Origin: Oligoflexia bacterium
Lineage (GTDB): Bacteria; Bdellovibrionota; UBA1018
Assembly (NCBI GenBank): GCA_903935335.1
Contig: CAIZRG010000006.1
Location: 1 to 64,000 of the forward strand
Reading direction: 5' to 3'
Length of the DNA: 64,000 nt
Position numbers and translations under genes: made by a program. The stretch's first letter is position 1. Every line of letters starts with the position of its first letter. The notes below the pieces were generated by a model. It was not told the origin of the DNA. It did not search any database and saw only the letters and a list, made by a program, of their open reading frames with translations. This document shows, in pieces, positions 1 through 11,200 of the stretch.

Positions 1-5
1 ACCAC

Positions 6-222
6 CTAATCGCGAATTTCTGAAGTTTCTATCACTTGGGCTACTTTCTCTCCACCCTTAACACAATTACCTTTTAAAATGAGATCTCCCTTTACTACAG
101 TCATTGCATTAAGGTGTATTCTGCTTACCCCAGCGCAGGTTTCGCAACATACTTTGTTAAGTAATTTCACTCGAACCTCATTTAGAATTCTCTCCCATTG
201 CTTCTTTTCAGTAGAGAATGCT
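6..222 (-). pseudogene. Cys-rich reading-frame remnant beside the insertion sequence
   Basis: An open minus-strand frame ends at a TAG at 6-8 and has no convincing start. It runs back without a stop to about position 258, inside the transposase gene. The translated C-terminal part has a CCETC motif, then a LILKGNCVKGG segment, which looks like a zinc-ribbon-type protein whose second Cys pair is incomplete. It is probably the 3' end of a gene cut by the adjacent insertion sequence, or a passenger fragment. It need not belong to the lipoprotein gene on the other side of the element. The family was not recognised. Confidence 0.3.
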
Positions 223-1059
223 TCATTGAGCCACCAGCGCCTGCTGTTTTATAAACTGACGAGGGGAGAGCATTTTTAATCCTTTATGCGGTGCCCATTC
301 GTTGTAGTCTTCAAACCATCCCGGAAGTTGATTCATCACAGTCTTGGCATCAGCAAGATTTCCAAACCAAACATAGTCACGCTTGAATGTTTTAACAAAT
401 GCTTCGGCCATACCATTAGATTCAGGGCTATAGGAAGGGGTGGTACAAATTTCAAATCCCAGATTTCTTCCAAATGCCACCGTCTCACGTGCAATATAGC
501 ATGGGCCATTATCACTCAACCATTGAACTGGGCTTGGAAGTTTCATTACTGTTCCGAAGCGGGATTCAACACTTTCCACCATAAGGTCTCTGACCATTGA
601 ACCGTCGACCCCAACTGTGGAGGCCAGGTACCTCATTGCCTCCCGATCACACGTATCCAATGAGAATACTACGTGAACACGATCTCCATTCCAGCACTGA
701 ATCACGAATGAATCAGAACACCAGCGTGTGTTACTTCTTAACGTAATGACCTGACCATCATGGGTACGACTCGGCTTACCTGTATGGCGTTTCAATAGGA
801 GCCGGTTCTGTTTCATGATACGGTAAACTCTCTTGTGATTGACTCTGTTCTTTCCTACATTCACGAGCTCCAGATTGAGCAATGCTGATACTCTGCGATA
901 TCCATATGTTGGTCTTTTTGCAGTGACATCCTGGATCATTGGCAATAGCCATATATCATCCTTGATTGTGTATCTTTTCCTGGATTTTACAATTCCAGTA
1001 TTCACTTGCTCAATCAGGTTGGAGCGGGATACTTCCATCACTCTAGCTAGCGCTCTCAT
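223..1059 (-). CDS. IS3-family (IS2-like) transposase OrfB
   Basis: This is the catalytic subunit of an IS3-family transposase. It has an N-terminal HTH_21-like segment (PTYGYRRV near residue 50) and an rve integrase core. The DDE triad is visible as D116 (WCSDSF), D183 (LSDNGPCY) and E219 (SNGMAEAF). The last two are separated by exactly 35 residues, the IS3 hallmark. The WCSD, DTCDRE and SPESNG signatures resemble the IS2 group. Its ATG overlaps the stop of OrfA as ATGA, so it may be made by termination-reinitiation rather than the usual -1 frameshift of this family. The length of 278 residues is normal, and the protein looks intact and possibly active. Confidence 0.93.
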   Translation of the reverse strand: MRALARVMEVSRSNLIEQVNTGIVKSRKRYTIKDDIWLLPMIQDVTAKRPTYGYRRVSALLNLELVNVGKNRVNHKRVYRIMKQNRLLLKRHTGKPSRTHDGQVITLRSNTRWCSDSFVIQCWNGDRVHVVFSLDTCDREAMRYLASTVGVDGSMVRDLMVESVESRFGTVMKLPSPVQWLSDNGPCYIARETVAFGRNLGFEICTTPSYSPESNGMAEAFVKTFKRDYVWFGNLADAKTVMNQLPGWFEDYNEWAPHKGLKMLSPRQFIKQQALVAQ

Positions 1060-1445
1060 TGGAAATCTTCCATTCCGAGCAATGGCTGACGCGAGATCAG
1101 TTTTTTTTCCCGTCCAATCCTCACTGCCTCTTTTAGAATCTCAATATCTACCGCTTTTTGGCCAATAATGCGCTCAAGTTGGCGGATCTTCGCCTCCAAT
1201 GCTTTTACCTGGCTGGCCGGCACCACGGCTTCTTCTGATCCAACTGCAGTCAATGCTCCTTCTTCCATTCTTCTTCTCCAATAGAATAATTGGCTAGGGA
1301 AAATACCATGGAATCGAGCCACACAAGAAACGTTCTTTCCTGGTTCATAAGTCTCTTGAACTATTGACTTTTTTTCTGCCGGGGACCATCTTCGGCGCTT
1401 TTGAACTGATGTAACTACCTCTATCTTCTCTTTAGCACTAGTCAT
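1056..1445 (-). CDS. IS3-family transposase OrfA (HTH_Tnp_1)
   Basis: This is the DNA-binding subunit of the insertion sequence, 129 residues long. The N-terminal part (about residues 15-60) is a homeodomain-like helix-turn-helix with the RRWSPAEKKSIVQET start and the CVARFHGIFPSQLFYWRR recognition region typical of HTH_Tnp_1. Residues 75-105 form a short leucine-zipper coiled coil that usually mediates multimerisation. The stop codon overlaps the orfB start by four bases (ATGA). The downstream gene is the catalytic OrfB of the same element. Confidence 0.9.
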   Translation of the reverse strand: MTSAKEKIEVVTSVQKRRRWSPAEKKSIVQETYEPGKNVSCVARFHGIFPSQLFYWRRRMEEGALTAVGSEEAVVPASQVKALEAKIRQLERIIGQKAVDIEILKEAVRIGREKKLISRQPLLGMEDFQ

Positions 1446-1479
1446 ATCTCTAGTCGTACTCCTATCTCTTAGGAAACAA

Positions 1480-2022
1480 CTAAGTGGTCCGGTTCAATTG
1501 GGGTCTACTACACATACTAGTAACGATAATACCGCCTAATCCATGTCCTACTGGTAGAAGTGGCTGCTTCAAGTTTGGTAAGCTAGTAGTTATATCAAAT
1601 CCAGGCTGAAAATAACTCCAGGCTTCAGCAAAGCTATCTTCAAGCTTCACCGCAGCATGAATTTGGCTTCCATCTTCAATAAAGCAAACCTCTTGAGCAC
1701 TTTCCCCTAAAAAAAATCTATAAATGGTGCTTGCATAGGCTTCAAGCCACCGGTTATTCTTAATAAGATATCTATGGATAGGAGAATTTTTGTCTTTATA
1801 AATAGACATGGTCCCAGAACCAGTTCCACTGAAAGTTAGGCCCGTGTCTTCAAACTCACTCAACTGCCTTTGGCAAGGCACAAACAAGCTCGTATCAGCT
1901 TGAATTTGTGGTTGTAGAATTATTGGATCTGATATTTTTTCTGCACAAGAAACTGTTGCTAAAGTTACAACAATTGCTAGAAGTAGATTCATTTTTTCTT
2001 TTTTATTAAACTGCATCATCAT
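1480..2022 (-). CDS. Small lipoprotein of unknown function, truncated by the IS
   Basis: The family was not recognised. The N-terminus is a type II signal peptide with lipobox TVSC, giving lipidation at Cys26 if the first ATG is used. An internal ATG at 1992 would give a more usual short n-region. The mature part is 150 residues without obvious repeats or membrane segments. The last residues (RPQLNRTT) are encoded by the end of the insertion sequence, so the native C-terminus has been lost and the gene is probably non-functional. It lies downstream of the giant gene on the same strand with a 238-bp AT-rich gap, so it may once have been expressed separately. Confidence 0.6.
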   Translation of the reverse strand: MMMQFNKKEKMNLLLAIVVTLATVSCAEKISDPIILQPQIQADTSLFVPCQRQLSEFEDTGLTFSGTGSGTMSIYKDKNSPIHRYLIKNNRWLEAYASTIYRFFLGESAQEVCFIEDGSQIHAAVKLEDSFAEAWSYFQPGFDITTSLPNLKQPLLPVGHGLGGIIVTSMCSRPQLNRTT

Positions 2023-2244
2023 AAGAGACCATAATCCAATCTTGGGTTATGGTTATAATGTATTTTTAAATAATTTAAAAGTGATTTTTATTGATCTCGA
2101 GATTTAAGGCGGGTAGATGTTTCAAAATTATTTTATTTTATTCAACAAAGTAAACTTTTACAATTTATAAAATAATCTTATTTGAATAAACTTTTTCTGG
2201 AAGTCCACTGAAGGGACTCTGATCGCTTTCTAAGATCGAAATAT

Positions 2245-2263
2245 TAATACTGAGGCAGTATTA
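2245..2263 (-). terminator. Short perfect hairpin overlapping the stop codon of the giant gene
   Basis: The arms taatactg and cagtatta form a perfect 8-bp stem with a 3-base loop, and the stop codon TAA lies inside one arm. On the minus strand the hairpin is followed by ATATTTCG rather than a clean U-tract. It is therefore a weak or doubtful terminator. It could instead protect the 3' end of the long mRNA. Confidence 0.3.
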
Positions 2264-5200
2264 GCAACCGGATGTATAGTTCGAAGAGCACTTCAGTCCA
2301 ATGGTTCCTGATGCCGTTCCGGTCCAATTCACTGTTGTTCCTACATCTACGGTACCCGCATTGATGGTCCCAACCTGATTGAATGTGACAGAATCATTGG
2401 AGTTTAAGTCTCCGGAGAGAACTCGAATGTTTTGATTTCCAAAGTCAAGTACAGCATTTCCTCGCACATCCAAGTTATCCAAAACTAAGGCCAGTTTATA
2501 CGTACTGCTCGAACCACTCACGGTCGTTGGATCACCCGAAGTCGTTAAGCTTGAAGCAGTGACTAAAGTAATTGGAAAGACCGTGTCATCTGACAGTTTC
2601 CCGGTCGCATTTTGATCAATTCTTGGATTTAAGTAATAACCTAAGAGTTGATCATACACAGATGCAGTGGGAGATAACGAGAAGGTAAACGCTCCTGCCT
2701 GGGTTAAGCCTGATGAGCTTAAAGAATCAAAGGCTGTTGTTGCAGGCCGCAAGAAGACCGTAGCTGCATTTGCAGTGATCGTATTGTTGACTAAGAGATC
2801 ACCGTAGGTCTGGACTGAGTTCTTAAAGAAGTAGATCGTTCCAGCAGCACCACTTAAAGTGGCATTATTTCCTGTATTGCCTCCGTAAGCATTGAACTGA
2901 GTCACAAGTTTACTCCCGGTATCAAATGAGCTTCCAGAAGTAATCGTATTATAATAAAGAGCGATTCTCCCTCCACCTCCACTTACGTTTCCACCAGAGC
3001 CTCCGTTTGCAGTGAACTTCCCTCCAGTACCCGTCAAAGTGCCTGTGCTGATCCAAAGACTACCGCCAGAACCTCCATCACCCGAACCCACCCCATTGGC
3101 ACTGATTGTACCCGAGTTACTTAAGGTACCAGACACAGTGGCTCGGATAAACCCTCCCCCTGCTCCAACTGCATTAAAATTACCACCACTAGTTCCCAGG
3201 TAATTGGGTTGTTTAAAGTTTCCATAAACTTCATTTGTAGAATGGGTAGATGTTGCACCTCCGCGGCCTCCGTAGGATCCCCCAGCTGAGCTACTTCCAT
3301 CTTGATTGATGTTCCTAGTATTGATATTCCCAACTGTTCTAAAATATCCAGGAGACAGTGGATCAGGATATCCTGCTCCATCTGCATTAATCTTGCTGCT
3401 TGTATCCACCGTTACATTTCCCGATGAAAGATAGAGATAATTCTCTTGAGAAAGAGTTGTCGCTTTAGAATACAAGGTCGAAGAGTTAGACACAGTGAGA
3501 GTGCCAGACACCACAACGTTAGGTGTTGTTTTTGTCGAGTTTCCGGCTGTAAGTGTCGAGCTTGAATCGATAGTCAGATTGCCCCCAATATTAGCAGTAG
3601 AGGTCGTCACTGCCGAACCACTCATGGATAGGCTTCCACCCACGGTTGAAAGAGAAGATACATTGACCGTAGAGGAAGTCATCGTGAAATTCCCTGCTGA
3701 AGTCCCAAGACTGGTTCCATTTAAAATCGTACTCGTCAAAGCTAATGACCCAGCTGTAAAAGAGCTGAAGTTATAAGTTCCGTTTTTAAGACTCACTGCT
3801 CCAGAAGATACCCCAGCTAGAGCAAAAATATTAGCGGTACCCCCTGCATCAATGGTCAAAGAGTTCACAGTGCTTCCAAACTCAAGACTTCCAGTTCCAG
3901 CTAAAGTCCCTGATACAACAGCTGTCGTATTGTCGTTTGAACTCACATCCCCTGATGTCACAAAAATAGGACCACTCGTGGTAAGATTTGATTTTCCACG
4001 AATTTCCAAGTTATCTAATAATAATCCAATCCTAAAGGGGTTGCTGGTCGAAGCGTAAGTATTCATCCCAGCAACAGTCGTTAATACATCTGAAGTATGA
4101 GAAGTAATTCTAAAGAAATGATCGTCAGACAGAGTCGTTGTAGCGTTCTCTCCCATATTCGGTTGAACAGCAAATCCCTGAAGATGGCCGGTATAACCAA
4201 TGTTCCCACTCACGGTATTAGGCTCATTAAAATACCCTGAGTTCGTCAAAGTAGTATCCGTCGTAGCTGTTGGAAACGCTCCACTGGCAGCCATCACAAT
4301 CGGGGTTGTATTACAGCTTGTTCCATTATTGTTCACGATGAGATCACCGTAAGTTTGAGCCGCTGATTTCAGATAAATCGTTCCTGCTCCTCCACAAGTA
4401 GTACCCGTAGTTGAACCAAAAGCTGTAATGTTATTATAAAGAGTTGGATAAGAAAAACTTCCTGCAAGTGATCCATAATAGACTGCAATTCTACCACCAC
4501 CACCTCCAGCTTGATTGTAGTTTCCTCCATTAGCGCTAATCACAGCAGATGCGGCACCTGCACTTTGAGTCAAGCTACCTGCATTGATATAAATACTTCC
4601 ACCCGCACCGTTTACGTTACAACCTCCACCCCCGTTAGCAGAAATCGCACCTGGGTTTGCGTACCAACCCCCTCCACTAAAGCCTGTTGGAGTAGTGCTA
4701 GGTCCAGTCCCAGTCATAGAAAGTGCGCCACTCAAATTAATCCGAATAATTCCACCCCCTGGGCAAATACTCCAGCCTCCTACGTACCCAGCACTAGAAC
4801 CTGACTCCCAAGGATTCATGATACTCCCGTACGTCTGAGGAGGATTCTGACCTACTCCATTGACTCCACCTCGTCCACCATGAGATCCTCCAGCTTGGCT
4901 GTTTAGGTCTCCATTTAAATTCTGCACATCTAAGTTTCCAAAGGACCTAAACTTACCAGCAGCTCCCGATGAAGTATATCCTCGACCAATGGCACTGATC
5001 ATCGAAAGATTATCAATGGATAAACTCGCACCATTTAATTCTAATGTGTATTCGGTTGTCTGAGTTGTAGGAGCTTGATAGAGAATTGAGTTTGAAATCA
5101 GCTGGATGGCTCCCGTAGGCGTATTCATTGCCCAGCTTGGACTGAGAGGAACTGTCGTAGACTTTGGCATTCCAAGAGTCATGATTGTATTATTTAAAAC

Positions 5201-8200
5201 TATATTTCCACCCGCAGTAATCGAAGTACCCGTTGTCGTCACGGTGCTATTGGTAAAATTCACAGCACCTGATGCAATAATCTGGGTATTGTTTGAAAAG
5301 TAGTTGGATCCTGTTACAGTCAGTGAACCTACTGTCATAGGACCTGAGGAAGCAAAAGTAGAATTTTGTAAAATTACTGCAGCTCCTGGAGCCCCATTAA
5401 AATAGAAGGGATAGCTTCCACTATTGGATGTAGGAGAAATAGTAACTGAATTCACATTGGTTCCAAACTCAATTCCATAAGAAGATCCTGTATTAATACC
5501 AGCTAGCCCTGCTGGTACAGAGTTTCCAGCAACTACAGCTGTCGTTGTGTTGTTACTGCTTAAGTCTCCTGAAAGAGCCAGGATTGGACCTGTAGCTAAG
5601 TAATAAGCATAACTTCGAATTTCTAAATTATCTAAGATCAAAGCCAAATTAAAGTTTTGCCCTGCACTTGCATAGGAAGTCATATCCGAAGCTGAGTTCA
5701 CATTCGTTGAAGTTCCCACATTGAGCATGTTTGAAGTATGAGAGAGAATGGGGAAGTAATGATCATCGGCCAATTGAGGGGTTGTATTTTCTAAAGCATT
5801 TGGCTGAACCGATAGACCTTGGAGATGTCCGGTATAACCAAAACTACCTTCATTAAAGTAATTTGAACCTGAAACAGACAGGGATGACGGACTTAAAGAA
5901 AACGAAGCTGTTCCACTGGGAATATTAATTGCTGTAAAAATAGGCGTTCCAAAGGTATTGGTGTTAGAGTTAAGAATTAAACTTCCATAGGTCTCTGAGT
6001 TTGCCTTTAAGAAAACTGTTCCTGCTGCTCCACCACTGCCTCCTCCTCCTCCATAAGCATTGATACTGTTATAAACATTAGCAGCAGTTATACCTCCGGT
6101 CATAGTTCCATAGAAAATAGCGATTCGTCCTCCGCCACCTCCGGCTTGATTCCCACTTCCTCCATTAGCTGTAATCATTCCTGCTGTAGCAGGGCTTGAG
6201 ATTGTAGCTGCTTTCAGGTAAACACTACCACCTGCTCCTTGGAGATTACACGCATTAGTTGCACTCGCATTGATGGCACCCACACTTCCGAAGCCGGTTC
6301 CAACACCTGATAAAGTAGCCGTGCCTGAGAGATTAATCCGAACAACTCCTCCTCCATTACAAGAACTCCAACCACCGGAATAATAACCCGCACTGGATCC
6401 TGACTCCCAAGGGTTATAAAAGCTTCCATAGCTTTCATTGGGATAGTTTCCTCCCGAGTAGTAAGCTCCTCGACCCCCATGGGATCCACCTGCTATGGTA
6501 TTTGCTGTCAGATCTCCATTGATATTGGTAACATCCACATTGCCAAAAGTTTTGAACCGATAAGGAGTCGCCCAAACATAACCTTTCCCATAAGCATCGA
6601 TGGTAGAGGATGCATCAATCGTCAAGTTGGCAGCATTGATTTCTAAGGTGTATTCCGTCGAAGCAGTCGTTTGAGTCTGCGTGATTCTTGAGCTTGAGGT
6701 CAAAGAGATATTACCTGTTGTGTTAATTGCCCAGCTCGGTGCTGTAGGAATAGCTGTTGACTTTGGCATTCCTAATGTCATCGTACTACTGGTCAGTGAA
6801 ATATTTCCAGAACTCGTTAAACTTGTTCCATTGTAGGTAGCTGAACTTAAAGTGAGAGAACCTCCAACATTAAGAGAAAGATTACTTGTAAATGCAGAGT
6901 TCTGTAACGTTACATTCGCTCCTAGAGCTCCATTGAAATAGAAGGGGTAACTTGCATTATTGTTAGGTGGAGATATGCTCACCGTGGTCACTCCTGTTCC
7001 AAACTCGAGTCCATACGAAGGACCGGTATTGACCCCAGCCAAGCCAGCAGGAACTGAGTTTGCAGCCACTACAGCGGTAGTCGTGTTATTGCTGGATAGA
7101 TCTCCTGAGAGTGCTAAGATCGGTCCCGTTGCTAAGTAGTAGGCATAACCTCGAGCTTCAAAATTATCTAAGATCAAAGCAAGATTGAAATTTTGACCTG
7201 AGCTTCCATAAGCCGTCATATCTGAAGCTGAAGAGACGTTCGTTGAAGTTCCTGTATTCAACGCACTTGATGTTTGTGACAGGATCGGGAAATAATGATC
7301 ATCTGTCAGTGTTAATGTTGAATTCTCAGAAGCATTGGGTTGAACGGATAAGCCTTGTAGGTGTCCCGTGTATCCAAAGCTTCCTTCATTAAAGTAGGCC
7401 GACCCTGAGACAGAAAGCGATGTAGGACTCAATGAAAACGAAGCTGTTCCACTGGGAATATTAAGCTTGGTAAAGGACATTCCACCAAAATTATTGACAG
7501 TATTATTATTGAGAATCAGACTTCCATAGGCATCTGAATTTGACTTTAAGAAAACTGTTCCTGCTGCTCCACCAGTGCCCCCTGCCCCTCCGTAAGCATT
7601 AATACTGGTATAGGCATTAGCAGCAGTCATTGCTCCTGTGAGTGAACCATAGAAAACAGCCACTCGTCCTCCGCCACCTCCAGCTTGATTTCCACTTCCA
7701 CCATTAGCCGTAATCACACCTGCTGTAGCAGGAACGGAAAGCGCCGAAACTTTCAGATAAACACTTCCTCCTGCACCCATCAGATTACAGATACTTGGAG
7801 AACTCGCATTGATGGCACCCACACTTCCAAAGCCGGTTCCAATTCCTGATAAAGTAGCCGTGCCTGAGAGGTTAATCCGAACGATTCCTCCTCCATTACA
7901 AGAGCTCCAACCCGCATTATAACCCGCACTGGAACCTGACTCCCATGGATTATAAAAGCTTCCATAGCTTTCAATGGGGTAATGCCCTCCATTATAAGCT
8001 CCACGACCCCCATGGGATCCACCGGAGGCTGTACCGGCTGCAAGATCTCCATTGATATTGGTAACATCGACATTTCCAAAGGTCTTGAACCGATAAGGAG
8101 TCGTCCAGGCATAACCTTTCCCGTAAGCATCCACTGTAGAAGATCCATCAATCGTCAAGTTGGCAGCATTGATTTCTAAGGTGTATTCGGTCGAAGCAGT

Positions 8201-11200
8201 CGTTTGAGTCTGTGTGATTCTTGAGCTTGAACTCAACGAAATATTTCCTGTTGTATTGATCGACCAGTTAGGTGCCGTAGGAACTGCAGTTGACCTTGGC
8301 ATTCCTAATGTCATTGTACTTCCTGTCAGTGAAATATTTCCTGAGTTGGAGAGGCTACCCCCATTGACCGTACTACTCGTCAATGTAACAGCACCTCCTG
8401 CAGTAATATTAGATGAATTCACCGTACTACTCGTTATGATTAAACTCCCTCCAGGGCTTATATTACTTGCCGTTAAGGTAGCTGAGCTTAAGGTCAAAGA
8501 TCCTGTTGGATTCAATGCTGCGGCAGAAGAAAAAGTACCGCTTTGCAATGTAAGATTAGCGGCATTGACCGGTTGACTCCCCAAAGCACCTCCACCATTG
8601 AGTGTATAATTAGTAATCGATGTAGGAGATGTTCCAAACTCAAGAGGACCCGAGAAGTATCCTCCCATCACCACTGAAATGGTATCCCCACTAGAGATAT
8701 CACCGCTATAGGCCAGCACAGGACCTGTTGCCAAAACATTGGCTTTACCCCGAACTTCTAGATTATCTAAAATCAAACCCACCCGGTAGGGATAGGCTCC
8801 AGCGGCTCCTGCATCCGAAGTATAAGCCGTCATATTTGGATAAGGAGTTGTATTCGTCGTTAGAACACTGGAAGTATGAGATTGAATCGGGAAAAAATGA
8901 TCATCGGTTAAAGTTGTTGTTGAATTTTCCCCTGTATAAGGCTGAACAGAAAGTCCTTGTAAATGCCCAGTATAACCGTAAGAGCCTTCATTAAAAGAGG
9001 TTCCTGTTGCAGACAAGGATGTAGCCGTTAAGGCTGTGGAAGTCGATGCTGAAGGAATATTAATTCTAGTATAATTTCCATTTCCACCGATTGTCATAGC
9101 AGCATTATTATTATTGAGCAATAAGTCTCCATAATTTTGAGCAGCTGACTTTAAGAATATAGTTCCTGCACCTCCACCCGTACCACCCGTACCACCAAAG
9201 GCTGTGATTTGATTATATATGGTAGTGTAAACGACTCCGCCTGTAAGACTCGTGTAATAAATAGCAATTCTTCCTCCGCCGCCCCCTTCAGTGGACGACC
9301 CGCCATTTGCAGTAATAAGATTGGTAATGGACGGCAAAGAAAGTGTTCCTGCTTTAATGTAGACACTCCCTCCAGCTCCCTCAGCATTTCCTGCAGTTTG
9401 TCCATTCGCTGAAATCTGGTTTGAGTTTGTCAAAGTTAAAGTTCCAGTCCCCAGATCAATTCGAATAATACCTCCACCACTACTTGAGGTCCAACCACTG
9501 ACTGAACCCCCACTGGATCCTGACTCCCATGGATTTGCAATGCTGCCATAAGTTTCGTTAGCCACATGAGCTCCCGAGCTATTATATCCTCCCCGACCTC
9601 CATGAGATCCTCCAGCTTGAGAAGCTGCTCCACTATAATCCCCATTAGCATTAGCAACATCCACGTTACCAAAAGATTTGAACTTACCCAGAGGAGCCAC
9701 TCCAGAAGCTCCCAGAGCTCCTCCTAAGTACCCTCTTCCATCTGCATTAATATTTGATGTAGAATCAATACTTAAATTTGCAGCTTTAATTTCAAGAGAA
9801 TATTCATTTGTTCCCGTAGTGTAGTTTTGATAAATACGTGAGCTATTGGTTAAGTTAATTGTGCCACTACTCTGAATTGCCCAAGAAGACACTGGAGGAA
9901 CAGCAGTGGACTTAACCATACCCGTCCATAAACTTGCTGCATTTAAAGTCAAGCTCGATAAATTCATGGGGTGGTAGGTTTGAACAGTTCCACTTGTAAA
10001 TGTCACTGCCCCGAGATTTGCAAATTCAACCGTCCCTAAACTCGTCGTCCCAAGAACTGAAAGACCCATCAATGTTGCTGGACCTGAGAAAGTTCCATTC
10101 CAAGAAACTGTGCTTGTATCATTGCTGGTAATATCACCTGACATCACAAGAACAGGGCCTGTTGGAGAAAACATCGCTCCTCCTCGAATTTCAAGACTAT
10201 CAAGAAGCAAGGCGGTCTTAAAAGTATTCCCTACAGAACCATAAGCAGTCATGTCAGGATTGGGAGAAGTGCTTGTCGTTAAAGCGTTACCAGTAGAAGA
10301 AGTAATTGGAAAGTAATGATCATCTGTCAAAGTCAGTGTTGAATTCTCATTCGCATTGGGTTGGACTGAAAGCCCTTGTAAATGCCCTGTATAAACTGGA
10401 CTTGCAGTCCCAATATTTTCATAAAAATAAGTAGGACTTGAAACCCCAAGAGCTGTTGCACTCAGTGAATTGGACGACGTTCCGGAAGGAATCACAAATC
10501 GAGTAAAAGTTGGGTTTCCATTATTCGTGGTTCCATTATTATTGATCAATAAATCCCCGTAAACTTGAGTAGGATTTTTTAGATAAATCGTTCCAGCAGC
10601 TGCTGCTGAGCTAGCTCCTCCAAAGGCATTGATGCTGTTATAAAGGTTAGTAATATTCATGGCTCCTGTCATTGACGAATAATAAAGTGCAATTCTTCCT
10701 CCACCACCCGAAGCACTTGAAGATCCTCCATTTGCTGTGATCACGGCAGAAGACATAGTAGAATTAATCGCACCTGCACTCAGATAAACACTACCTCCAG
10801 CTCCTCCTGAATTACATCCACCCGCACCATCAGCAACAATGGCTCCGCTGCCTCCTCCATTACCTAAGAAGGTGGCAGTCCCTCCCCCTAAATTAATTCG
10901 TATAATTCCACCCCCAGAACAAACACTCCAACCTGGCCATCCACCCCCACTGGAACCTGACTCCCAAGGATTGACAAAGCTTCCATACACTTCATCTGGA
11001 TAATGACCGCCAGAGACACCCCCTCTTCCTCCGTGTGATCCCCCGGCTGCCACATTGGTATCTCCATTGATATTTCCGACATCAACGTTTCCAAAAGTTC
11101 TAAATTTCGAATTACCAGGACTAGTCCCATTCCCTGTTGTGGGTACATAGCCTCGTCCCATTGCACTAATATATGCAGAGCTATTATCAATTGAGAGACT

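Larger units (their letters stand above)
223..1507 (-). mobile_element. IS3-family insertion sequence, IS2 group (ends only partly resolved)
   Basis: The element carries orfA and orfB on the minus strand. Its upstream end is probably near 1507, where the minus strand reads TAGACCCCAATTGAACCGG. There the reading frame of the neighbouring lipoprotein gene turns into sequence that does not look like the rest of that gene. No good inverted copy of this end was found below 223. The best partial match is TAGAGAATGC at about 212, with an ATTGAGCC stretch nearby, so the downstream boundary and the target duplication stay unresolved. Confidence 0.6.
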
